The position numbers were made by a program, and so were the translations under genes. 64,000 nucleotides of DNA from Micromussa lordhowensis (lineage: Eukaryota; Cnidaria; Anthozoa; Scleractinia; Lobophylliidae): contig OZ026606.1 in the NCBI GenBank assembly GCA_964020085.1, positions 11,448,297 through 11,512,296 of the forward strand, in the 5' to 3' direction. A model generated the notes under the pieces. The model had not been told where the DNA came from. It worked only from the letters and a program-made list of their open reading frames with translations, and did not search any database. Below, one piece after another: positions 40,169 to 49,773 of this stretch (within the stretch, counting starts at the first letter, position 1; each line of letters begins with the position of its first letter).

Positions 40169-43100
40169 ATGGATTTTAAAGTTAAAATTAAACCCAAAAA
40201 GATATCTGTGGACACATTACCAAAACCATCTCATTGGTATTGTAATACATGCAAGAAAAAATATTCAAAAGGGGGAAAATATCAGCATTTAAAGACAGAT
40301 TTTCATAAGCTTAATGAAGCAAAAAAAGGTCCGCAAGGTCAGCCACTACCAGTCCCACCTGTCAACCCACAACCACGAAGATCTAAGAAACATGGAGATT
40401 ATGTTGAAAATCGACTAATCCGATCAATTGCAGAAAGGAGACTAAGAGACTCATACCTTGGAGGTACTTTAATAGATGATCAGATAAGTCCCTCAGTCAA
40501 TTTACCAGAACCATTAAGACCTACTGAATATAGACCACCTGCCCCAGTACCAAAACCACGTACAAAACCACCAACCGCTCCAGTGCCTTTACCGAGGCTA
40601 AAAATAATAAGACCTATAAAACCTGTACCTACAAGACTTCAAAGAAAGGTTAAAAATGTGATTGATCAAATCGCTCCATATTATAGGCCTGAAACTATAA
40701 GAGAATTCAGAAGAAATTTGAAATTTATACCTAAAGACATCACTATTACTGAGCGATCCAATGCATTAAGAGGTAATGTCAAATCTTATGAAGTGCCAAT
40801 TATTAATACTTATGACCCAGGGGTACAGTTAAATAGTACTAAACGAGCAATATTTGATCTTTTAATGAAATTATTAACAGTCAAAAGGGGATTCAAATAC
40901 AATACTACACTAAGGGTTCGATTATCAAAGAGTACTGAGGATGGTGTCATTTACAGAGAACCTTATTTTAACGCTGGCCCTTTTACGGTGACCAATAGAC
41001 TAGATATAGAAGAGTCTATCGATAATGGTATTGAAAGAATTTTAGAGTTAATAGCTGTTTGGCTATCTGAAGGTTCTGGTTGGGTCTTTGAATCAGTAAA
41101 ATTACATATCATTAATATTGTCTCTTACTTTCCATTAAGAGGATCATCATATATTGAACTACCTGAAGAACTACGTAACCCTATGAAGGGTTTAATCAAT
41201 CTCAAAAATACAGACAATAAATGTTTCCTATGGTGTCATAATAGGCATTTAAATCCACTTATAGTTCATCCGGAAAGAATAACCAAGGCAGATCGAGAAT
41301 CTGTCAAACGGTTAGATTACACTGGTATCACTTTTCCAGTCACTGTAAAAGATATTTATAAGATTGAAAAGCAAAATAAGATTAATATCTGTGTATTTGG
41401 TTATGATGGAGAAGCTTATCCTATCAGAATATCAGAAACTAATTTTACAGACCACTTGGAATTACTATGGATTGAAGAAGGAGACAAGAGCCACTATGTG
41501 CTCATCAAGGATTTCGATCGATTTATGTTTTCATTCAATGATCACAAAGAAAAGAAATATTTTTGTTTGCGTTGTCTACATTGTTGTAGTTCTGCTAGTG
41601 TCCTAGAAGATCACAAGCAAGATTGCCTGCTCCTTAATGGAGCTCAAGCGATAAAGATGCCCGAGGCAGGATCAAAAATTTATTTTAAAAATCACAAAAA
41701 AATGTTACCTGCACCTTTCGTAATTTACGCTGATTTTGAATCAATCACAGAAAAAATAGACGGTTGCCTACCTAGTGATGATAAATCTTACACTAGTACT
41801 TATCAAAGTCATAAGGCTTGTAGTTACGGATATAAATTAGTCTGTAGATATGATAATAGTTATTCCAAACCAGTAGAAATATACCGTGGAGAAGATTGTA
41901 TCGAAAAATTTATCATGAAAATGTTGAGTGAAGTAAAAGATTGTATAAAAATAGTTATAGAACATTTCCAGAAACCATTAGTTATGACTGATAAAAATGA
42001 AACACATTTCCAAAATTCTACTATATGTCATATTTGTGAGAGAAAATTTAATGAGCATAAACCTTCAAAACAAAAAGTTAGAGATCACTGCCATATTACA
42101 GGTAAATATCGTGGTGCTGCTCATAGTAATTGTAATCTTAAATGGTCTATTAGTGCAGAAAATTTAAAAATTCCAGTAATATTTCATAATCTTAAAGGTT
42201 ATGACTGCCATTTTATCATGCAAAATATTGGTCATTTAATAAGACAAGATTTTAATATTAATGTTGATGTTATAGCAAGTAATTTTGAGAAATATATTGG
42301 CTTTAGACTAGGTAATTATTTGACTTTCATTGACAGTTTTTCATTTATGAGTCAGAGTTTAGATCGACTAAGCAGTAATTTAAGTGATAATGCATTCTTT
42401 TATTCAAAGAAAGCTTTTCCAAATGATGATCAATTTAGATTAATAAAGCGAAAAGGTGTTTACCCTTATGATTACATGGACTCATTCCAGCGATTCAGTG
42501 AGAAGTCTTTACCAGCAAGAGAAGATTTTTATAGTATTTTGAATGATACAAATATTTCAGAGAGTGACTACTCACACGCAAAGGAGGTCTGGAGTACTTT
42601 CCAAATCAGAGACATGGGAGAGTATCATGACCTATATTTGCGGACTGATGTTCTACTCTTAGCGGATGTATTTGAAAATTTCAGAACTATATGTTTGAAG
42701 GACTATGGGCTAGATCCTTGTCATTATTATTCAGCGCCTGGGTTATCTTGGGATGCATTACTGAAAATGACTAATGTAAATCTGGATTTAATTTCAGATA
42801 TAGATCAACAACTATTCATTGAAAAGGGTATGAGAGGTGGTATTAGTACTATTACACACAGACATGCTGTAGCAAACAACAAGTATATGAAGGGTTACAA
42901 TCCAGAGTTGGAAAGTAGTTATTTAATGTATTTGGATGCAAATAATCTTTATGGATGGGCTATGTCACAGTCACTTCCAACTGGAGATTTCCGATGGATT
43001 CCCTCTGAAGATTTCATCTTAGAAAATTACAAAAATAATACAAAAAAAGGTGCCATTTTAGAAGTAGATTTAGAATATCCAGAAGAGCTACACGATTTGC

Positions 43101-44179
43101 ATAATGATTATCCATTAGCACCAGAAAAGATTTTAATCACTGATAATATGTTATCAAAGTATTGCAAAGATTTAAAAGAAAAAGAAAATATTAGCAGTGG
43201 TAGAGTTCACAAGTTGGTTCCTAATCTAAAGAATAAAGAAAAGTATGTATTACATTACAAAAATTTACAGCTTTATTTATCTCTTGGTATGAAGTTGAAA
43301 AAGGTTCACAGAGTCTTAGAATTTACTCAGAAACCTTGGATGAAACCTTATATTGATTTTAACACAAAAAAAAGAACAAATGCTAAGAATAGTTTTGAAA
43401 AAGACTTCTTTAAACTAATGAATAATTCAGTTTTTGGCAAAACCATGGAAAACCTAAGAAAAAGATCTAATATCAAATTAGAAACTGATCCGGATCATTT
43501 ATTGAAATTGACAAGGCAACCAATGTATGTTTCTAGTAAAATATTTGATGAAAATTTAGTTGGGGTACAAATGAAAAAGGCTAGACTAGTCTTAGATAAA
43601 CCCTCTTATGTTGGATTCTCTATTCTAGATCTAAGTAAAACATTAATGTATGACTTCCATTACAACTATATCAGAAAAAAATACCCAGAAGCAAAGTTAC
43701 TTTTTACTGATACTGATTCTTTATTTTACCATATAAAAGCAGAAGATCTTTATAGTGATTTATATAAAGATAAAGAAAGGTTTGACAATAGTGATTATCC
43801 CAAATCGTCAGAGTTCTTTTTTGCAGAAAATAAAAAAGTAATTGGTAAATTCAAAGATGAAGCAGCTGGTGATCCAATCACTGAATTTGTTGGTCTAAAA
43901 AGTAAAATGTATAGTTACAAGACAGAAAACAAGGAAAACAAGACTGCTAAAGGTGTCAAGAAGAATGTCATTAAGAGTGAATTATCTCTCTCTGATTATC
44001 GTGATACCTTACAAAAATGTAATACTATGAGGCATAAGATGCGAACTATCCGGTCAGAGTATCATCAGATATCTAGTTACCAAATTAATAAAGTATCATT
44101 ATCACCTTTTGATGATAAAAGATATATTTTAGATGATGGTATCAGTAGTTATGCATATGGAAATTTTAATATTTCATAA
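40169..44179 (+). CDS. Protein-primed type family B DNA polymerase
   Basis: 1336 residues. In order: C2H2 finger (about 22-48, WYCNTCKKKYS..YQHLK); a long Pro/Arg-rich N-terminal region; a Cys/His cluster (about 463-486, CLRCLHCC..H..DC); Exo I YADFES (about 517); an HNH/endonuclease VII-like insert (about 617-660, CHICERKF..VRDHCHITGKYRGAAHSNCN); Exo II FHNLKGYDCHF (about 670); YLRTDVLLLADVF (about 820); Pol A YLDANNLYGWAM (about 920); Pol B KLMNNSVFGKTMEN (about 1080); Pol C TDTDSLFYH (about 1180). It replicates the linear element from its ITRs, presumably protein-primed. Start motif 'attatatatagATG'. Intact despite A7-A8 runs (for example near 43044 and 43370). Confidence 0.95.
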   Translation: MDFKVKIKPKKISVDTLPKPSHWYCNTCKKKYSKGGKYQHLKTDFHKLNEAKKGPQGQPLPVPPVNPQPRRSKKHGDYVENRLIRSIAERRLRDSYLGGTLIDDQISPSVNLPEPLRPTEYRPPAPVPKPRTKPPTAPVPLPRLKIIRPIKPVPTRLQRKVKNVIDQIAPYYRPETIREFRRNLKFIPKDITITERSNALRGNVKSYEVPIINTYDPGVQLNSTKRAIFDLLMKLLTVKRGFKYNTTLRVRLSKSTEDGVIYREPYFNAGPFTVTNRLDIEESIDNGIERILELIAVWLSEGSGWVFESVKLHIINIVSYFPLRGSSYIELPEELRNPMKGLINLKNTDNKCFLWCHNRHLNPLIVHPERITKADRESVKRLDYTGITFPVTVKDIYKIEKQNKINICVFGYDGEAYPIRISETNFTDHLELLWIEEGDKSHYVLIKDFDRFMFSFNDHKEKKYFCLRCLHCCSSASVLEDHKQDCLLLNGAQAIKMPEAGSKIYFKNHKKMLPAPFVIYADFESITEKIDGCLPSDDKSYTSTYQSHKACSYGYKLVCRYDNSYSKPVEIYRGEDCIEKFIMKMLSEVKDCIKIVIEHFQKPLVMTDKNETHFQNSTICHICERKFNEHKPSKQKVRDHCHITGKYRGAAHSNCNLKWSISAENLKIPVIFHNLKGYDCHFIMQNIGHLIRQDFNINVDVIASNFEKYIGFRLGNYLTFIDSFSFMSQSLDRLSSNLSDNAFFYSKKAFPNDDQFRLIKRKGVYPYDYMDSFQRFSEKSLPAREDFYSILNDTNISESDYSHAKEVWSTFQIRDMGEYHDLYLRTDVLLLADVFENFRTICLKDYGLDPCHYYSAPGLSWDALLKMTNVNLDLISDIDQQLFIEKGMRGGISTITHRHAVANNKYMKGYNPELESSYLMYLDANNLYGWAMSQSLPTGDFRWIPSEDFILENYKNNTKKGAILEVDLEYPEELHDLHNDYPLAPEKILITDNMLSKYCKDLKEKENISSGRVHKLVPNLKNKEKYVLHYKNLQLYLSLGMKLKKVHRVLEFTQKPWMKPYIDFNTKKRTNAKNSFEKDFFKLMNNSVFGKTMENLRKRSNIKLETDPDHLLKLTRQPMYVSSKIFDENLVGVQMKKARLVLDKPSYVGFSILDLSKTLMYDFHYNYIRKKYPEAKLLFTDTDSLFYHIKAEDLYSDLYKDKERFDNSDYPKSSEFFFAENKKVIGKFKDEAAGDPITEFVGLKSKMYSYKTENKENKTAKGVKKNVIKSELSLSDYRDTLQKCNTMRHKMRTIRSEYHQISSYQINKVSLSPFDDKRYILDDGISSYAYGNFNIS

Positions 44180-44184
44180 TATAT

Positions 44185-44388
44185 ATGCCTGTCCCTAATT
44201 TTAAAAAATTTTTAACTGAAGACCCACTTCATGATACTGATAGTAGTGACAGTGATTATAATCCTGATTCAGATGAGGAATCGACGAGCAGTGAGGAATC
44301 AACGAGCAGTGAGGAATCAACGAGCAGTGAGGAATCAACGAGCAGTGAGAGTGAAGATTACTCTACTTTAAAGAATAAAGTATATTAA
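44185..44388 (+). CDS. Small acidic Ser/Glu-repeat protein
   Basis: 67 residues. A short N-terminus (MPVPNFKKFLTEDP) is followed by an Asp/Ser-rich stretch and four EESTSS units, encoded by four 18-bp repeats (44275-44346). It starts after 'ataatatat', six bases past the polymerase stop. Likely disordered; the acidic patches could bind basic partners. Function unknown, and the repeat number probably varies between copies. Confidence 0.6.
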   Translation: MPVPNFKKFLTEDPLHDTDSSDSDYNPDSDEESTSSEESTSSEESTSSEESTSSESEDYSTLKNKVY

Positions 44389-44412
44389 TTATTATGATGA
44401 ACAAAGAGACCA

Positions 44413-45384
44413 TTGCCAATCTACATCGTAAAAAAAATTTCAGAAATTGTTCTCAAAGAAAAAAAAATACCAGATTTAAAAAAAAAAATTCTAAATTTAT
44501 CCATCAAAAAAGATTATTCTAGAATTGATCAAATTGAACAAATAAGGTTAGAAAATGAAATAAATGATATCAAAAATCTTCGTACTAGTTATTTATTAAA
44601 GAATGCTATTTTACTTTTTTTACATACAGAAAATAGAGCAAAACATTTTGTTGTTGATAATTCTTATTATAAAAGGTATAAATATAATATCTTCCCTGAT
44701 GAACTACAATACAGTGAAAATAATATAAATGAAGATAACTATTGTTATACATGTGAAAAATTTCGAGTATTGAACGTCGATGAAGGGATAAGTACTTGTC
44801 TAAGTTGTGGAATAAGCATAAATGTCTCAACAAATCCAGAAAAATCATCTATAAAAACCGCAGAAAATGATTACAAAAGATATAATCATTTTTGTGACTG
44901 TTTAGCCAATATCCAAGGCAAAGAAAGTTTTAAAGTCTCAGAAGATGTTATTAATAATATTTTCAAAGAAATCATTCGTGAAAGGATGGAAAATTCTTTG
45001 GAAAAGTTAACTGAATCAGATATCAAAAGACATCTTAAAAAACATCGTAAATTAAATTATTATAATCATACCACCCAAATATTGTATAGAATAACAAAAA
45101 TACCTCCATTACAAATGACTTCTATAATGGAAGAAAAAATGAAAATGAGGTTTTTACAAATTCAGGAGCCATTTGAATTATTTAAAGGTAAAAATAGAAG
45201 AAATTTCTTTTCCTATTCATATATCATTTATAAATTTTGTCAAATACTTGGATATAATGAATTTTTACCAAAGCTAAAATTGTATAAAGATCGTTTAAAA
45301 CTCTATGAACATGATAAAATTTGGAAAAAAATCTGTGAACATCTAGGTGGTGAGAACGCTGGTTGGAAATTTATCAAGTCTTAA
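44413..45384 (+). CDS. VLTF3-like late transcription factor
   Basis: About 320 residues. After a charged helical N-terminus there is a Cys4 zinc ribbon (NYCYTCEKFR ... STCLSCGIS). The long helical domain YKRYNHFCDCLANIQGKESFKVSEDV ... LNYYNHTTQILYRI ... IYKFCQILGYNEFLPKLKLYKDR ... KICEHLGG follows. This pattern (HF...L..QGKE, then KYY-H, then a C-terminal IW..IC..LG) is what I recognise as the poxvirus/NCLDV VLTF3 (A2L-like) family, which activates late genes. There is no in-frame ATG before about residue 195. The motif-bearing ATGs at 44394/44397 lie in another frame and join only across an A8 run. It ends five bases before the right ITR. Confidence 0.8.
   Translation: MPIYIVKKISEIVLKEKKIPDLKKKILNLSIKKDYSRIDQIEQIRLENEINDIKNLRTSYLLKNAILLFLHTENRAKHFVVDNSYYKRYKYNIFPDELQYSENNINEDNYCYTCEKFRVLNVDEGISTCLSCGISINVSTNPEKSSIKTAENDYKRYNHFCDCLANIQGKESFKVSEDVINNIFKEIIRERMENSLEKLTESDIKRHLKKHRKLNYYNHTTQILYRITKIPPLQMTSIMEEKMKMRFLQIQEPFELFKGKNRRNFFSYSYIIYKFCQILGYNEFLPKLKLYKDRLKLYEHDKIWKKICEHLGGENAGWKFIKS
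44430..44437 (+). other. A8 run between ATG frame and VLTF3-like frame
   Basis: The only nearby ATGs with the start motif (44394 and 44397, after 'gtatattaattatt') are in a frame offset from the VLTF3-like ORF. The two frames overlap across this A8 run. Confidence 0.65.
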
Positions 45385-45389
45385 AAAAT

Positions 45390-45631
45390 TACGCATCGTG
45401 AGAACAATCTAAATTTTACTATATCCTACACTATCCTACGCATTTCAGGCATTTTTGTGCGTAAAATAGTATGTCTAATTTTTACGATATCTACGCTACT
45501 TACACTACCTACGCATAACCACGCTGTTTCAGTGTATTATATCATATATTTTAGACTCAGATTTTTACACTAACTACGCTGAGATGCGTAAAATCCAGAA
45601 ATGTCCTAGTTCCCCCATTTCCTACACTACT
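45390..45631 (-). repeat. Polinton right inverted terminal repeat
   Basis: 242 bp, exact reverse complement of 25510-25751 as far as I can read. It ends ...CCTACACTACT. The VLTF3-like stop codon lies five bases inside its inner edge. Confidence 0.95.
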
Positions 45632-45637
45632 CTCGCT
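45632..45637. repeat. Polinton target-site duplication, right
   Basis: CTCGCT, matching 25504-25509. Confidence 0.9.
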
Positions 45638-48600
45638 CGTACCGATATGAGACTGCTCGAGTATTTTTTCTGGATCATTTTCTAAAAGAAACGGCCATTA
45701 TCTTTCTTCTTCCTGCTTCTCGAACCTGTTCAGTGCCTTGGCAAGACGTTTTTGTACCTAATCTTTTTCCCTGTCACGTAAAATATTATCTTAATTCTCA
45801 AAACTTTCCACCATTTTAAAACAGCAGAGGGAAAAACTTTGTAATGATGACGTCAATCGTGCATCTGTCCTCTAATAGATCATAGGCGAGAACCAATCAA
45901 AATGCAAGAATAGCTTGTGTTATTATATAAAACTCTTTACATTTCTTAGCCGTCCTCTGCAAAACAACAACGTGAAATGACTAAGTTCTGTGTAATTTGG
46001 AGAACGCGAACGGCGGTGGCTAATTTTTCGTATTTTAATTTGGATTCAATGCAGGCATTACACATTTAGCTTGAGAAAGTTCCGAGAGAGATAGGTGCTC
46101 TGAACAAATCTATACAGCTGCGAAATTCGAAGGTAAAAAATAAAGCTCTTTTTTCCTTAACGTCGTCCTTGGCTTCGCCGTTGTCATTGCCTGGTCCCGA
46201 TTAAATATTCGTATCTAGTATCGTAAAATTGTATTAGCAAGTCGATTTTGGATTTTTTTTTTTAAATCTTGAACAAGAGTTCAGAAAGCCTGTTTTCTAT
46301 AACATATGACATTCTATAATGTCAAGCTCGTAATAGAAGCAATTTTTGTATTAGAGATTAAAGATGCTTTTAAGGTAAAGCAACGCGACTTATTCGTATC
46401 TCGTCAGTGTAGAATTCTGGCTTCTGAAGTCTCTGAAAACCAATTTATTTTCTTGATCAGATTTTAGAATATAATTTTTACATTTTAAATATGACTCAAA
46501 ATTTATCAACACTTAGACGAAGTTATGAAAAGAAAGAACAGTGTAAAAGTAAAAGTAATGAATTAATTCACACCTATTGTCATTAGCGATGCGTCGAGAA
46601 AAAGCGAGTTAGTTAAAATTTTACTTACCTCGTGGTGCGCAGCCAATCAACAGTCCTTATTTTATTATTGCTACTTTTGCAATAGTCATGACAGGAAAGC
46701 CTGGTATAGTATCCAATATACCGAAATACATGTCTACATAAATTAAAGCATGAATGTCAACTGACTCTCTGTACCCTAATTACAATAACATAAAAATGTT
46801 GGAAATTTGTAGGATATCTTTGCTACAGTACATGAGATGTAATTGTACGCATGCGTTCAAAGGATTCTGCCAAACGCAGATGATTGTCGTGAGGTGTGTT
46901 TTAAAACTTCTCTTCTGGGAAGGTCGAGTTCCTTGAATGAAAAAACCCTGTCAAATCACCGCTTGATTTGTGTCACCGCAACTTGATAATTTTTAAAATG
47001 ATTCAAGACGAGAGGCAAAGTGAAAGCCGACTCTCATTAATTACAAAGATACGCGCCGCGACGTCTAAAAGTACGTTAAAATTAATCAACGTTGTTCGAC
47101 AAAATAGTACTAAGTAATATCCTGCGTGAGGAAGTGTGTTCTGTAAACTGAGTCAATAATATTCTGGCACACAGCTTTTTTGAAGTGTACCACTAAAGCA
47201 CAGAGCATAAAGCCAAAATTACAACTGTACTAAACAATCACGTATACACATATCTCTCTGTGTCGCTAATTGTTTCAACTTTCTGAAAAGTTTCTTTTTT
47301 ATTCCACCGGTTAGCTTCGAAGTAATATAATTGAAAATATTCTATTTGTTTGCTATCTATCTGTTTTCAAGTGTATTTGCTTTAGTTTCGATATTTTAGT
47401 TGGTGGATTTTTGTAAGATGTTCATGTTTTGCACATGAGTTGAAAATCACAGCAAGTTTTTAGGGTACTAATAATAATTAACAAAAATATGAGAACTTTG
47501 CAAGCGTTTCGTTGCAAATAGTTATTCTAATCGTGTTAGGGGTATTTACTATTAACTCCTACCCTCTTATTATTATCACTGAAGCATTTTGAAGAAGTAT
47601 TAAAAAGACTGTGGGGGAAGAATTTTAGAGGGTGGACAAAAACAGTCCTAAAGGCAGTTACAATTTCGCTTTCCTTGTTGGCTTCTTTTACGTTTTCAGA
47701 ATTGGAGTAATGTAAATTTTCAAGGCACGTCGAAAGCTATTGCTCATGTTCCATAGGTGTTATATACTTAACAGCGAAAAATAGCGAAAGCAATCGACTA
47801 AGGCTTAAAAACAAAAATTGTGGAGACTAGTTCATGCCATGAACACGATATAGTTGATGTATTTACATAGTCTACGAATTTTGGTGAGTTATCGATTAAA
47901 ACTGACATAGAATGAAGACAAATAGTCGGTTACCGTCAAAAAACTCCAGATTCTTCAACGTAGAAAAGTACTTGAATTATACCACTGATAATTTCTCGAT
48001 GTTCAGCGTGATTTGAGAGAGAAGCCAAAATGAACTGAAATCCTTGCTCGATGGTTTGTTATGAAGGAAGCAAGAAGAAGTTGTTTTGACAAAACGCACT
48101 TCACAAAAAAATTGTTTTAGTTATCATGTTGACATAAGGTTTAATAAAATTCGGTACCGACATCACTGGATATTGAACTCCTTTTCAGCAGTTGATGTCA
48201 AAATATTTCAAAAGATTTTTTGCGGCTTTCGGTTTTCTAGGTTTTAATTTATAGGGAAGGTAATAATTGCAAACTAGGAAATGTGAAATGTCGTTAAAAA
48301 ATAACAATGAATGCCTACCTTTGAACATCTGCCTTTGACAGAAAATATAGAATGAGAATTTTTTCCGGTACAATATTAGAAGAAATATACGAAAGGTAAG
48401 GTAAAAAACATAATACGTTTTGAACACACTTGGGCGACTATTCTCAGCCCTAATCTGTGTGTGGTGGGACGGAAAGAGCTCGTTCAAGCTTCAATTACTA
48501 AAATGTCTGACTTTTCCTAGAAAAAAAAAAATACCAGGGAACATACTCAAAAGTACAAATAATTTACAATCAGTTAAACTGAAAGTCAACAATGATATTT

Positions 48601-49070
48601 TTTTAGTGCTTTATTTTGGGTTTTCACGCAGCACAAATGTGGTTTAGCGTGGTATGTACTCTTATCGACAACGATACGCGTCATCACAGTGGTCAAAATT
48701 TGTTGTGGACTCACGAGGCGCACCACATTCCATTTGTTTTTTACCACAATATCAAAGATAACGAAGGAAATCTTTGCTAAACACGGACTTGAAAGTGCAC
48801 GCCCTGCATTATGCAAATGAGCTATTTGTACGCGTCATACTTTCCTGTCAAAAACTTTTGCAAACTCGCTCAACATACAGAAACAATACGAAAAAAATGT
48901 CTGGGAAACGAGTAATGACGCGTACTCGTTAACGATAAGAGTTAAGAGGACGATTAAGCCCATTTCGATTTGTCTTTACACAATATCAACGTCAAAGAAA
49001 ATGTTTTTTTTCAGAGCGCGAACTGAAAAAGGCAGTTGGGTGACACAATGACGCGAGCAGCGTGGTATGG
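45638..49070. other. Non-coding host DNA
   Basis: No coding exon or named mobile element recognised. 'gcgtggtatgtactcttatcg' near 48647 and 'gcgtggtatggactctcatcg' near 49060 are related, so an old duplication of about 410 bp offset is possible. Confidence 0.4.
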
Positions 49071-49077
49071 ACTCTCA

Positions 49078-49199
49078 TCGACCACGGCAAATTAGCCAAT
49101 CAGATTGCGAGATTAGCAGCAATTGTGGTAAAAAGTCTTATCGACCACGGCAAATTAGCCAATCAGGTTGCGAGATTAGCAGCAATTGTGGTAAAAAGT
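49078..49199. repeat. Tandem 63-bp duplication
   Basis: A unit beginning 'tcgaccacggcaaattagcc' is repeated at 49078 and 49141 with about one mismatch over the shared length. It creates a 67-codon open frame that has no other support. Confidence 0.85.
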
Positions 49200-49425
49200 A
49201 TGTTTTCAGCGTTTATTTTAAAGGTATTTATGTTTACATAGTGAATATGATGGAGGCAGATATTTTATAACACGCCCACCCTTTAAGTTGCAAAGTTTTT
49301 TTCAGGAATTTAACTTTAAAAAAGTGGGTTTTGCAGACTCAATCGTAGTTCGTGATATTCAGGCTAGATAAATGAACGTGAACAACATTTTCAAATGTCC
49401 TGAAGAACAATACGCTAAAGAAATC

Positions 49426-49773
49426 ACATCAGATTGAAGTGTAAAAGTCTTATCATACCACAAGGTAATATTTGCTACAGACATACTTGTCAATTAGGTC
49501 TGTTGGATTTAATATAGCAGGATAGGCAATTATCATCTACATGGCGAAAATTTCAAATAGCTCCAAAGTGATTTGTTATGCGGTCCAGTTTCCAAATGGC
49601 GCATTTAAATAAGACATCAGATTGAAGTGCTTATCACAAGGTAATATTTGCTACAGACAGACGTGTCTGTTAGGTCTGTTTGATTTAATATAGCATGAAA
49701 GGCAATTATCATCTACATGGCGAGAATTTCAAATGGCTCCAATGTCATTTGTTATGCAATCCAGTTTCCAAAT
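49426..49773. repeat. Tandem 188-bp imperfect duplication
   Basis: Copy 1 is at about 49426-49600 and copy 2 at about 49614-49773. They share 'acatcagattgaagtg', 'caaggtaatatttgctacag', 'ggcaattatcatctacatgg' and 'ccagtttccaaat', with scattered substitutions and indels. Confidence 0.85.

Larger units (their letters stand above)
25510..45631. mobile_element. Complete Polinton/Maverick element, 20,122 bp
   Basis: A self-synthesising DNA transposon with virus-like gene content. It is defined by 242-bp inverted terminal repeats that begin 5'-AG, a 6-bp TSD (CTCGCT), and all hallmark genes: protein-primed type PolB, DDE integrase with chromodomain, FtsK/HerA ATPase, adenain-like protease, double and single jelly-roll capsid proteins. 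Accessory genes are two fibre-like proteins, zinc-ribbon/PLA2-like proteins and a VLTF3-like transcription factor. Genes from 25860 to 32033 run leftward and those from 32104 to 45384 rightward (one small exception at 37634-37822), diverging from about 32.07 kb. Matching ITRs and an intact TSD indicate recent insertion. Frame problems in or before the protease, integrase, VLTF3-like and 288-aa genes are noted under those entries. Confidence 0.97.

Noticed and set aside
49067..49270. 67-codon open frame with an internal 21-residue repeat
   Set aside because: Arises from the 63-bp tandem duplication; no domain, no start context.
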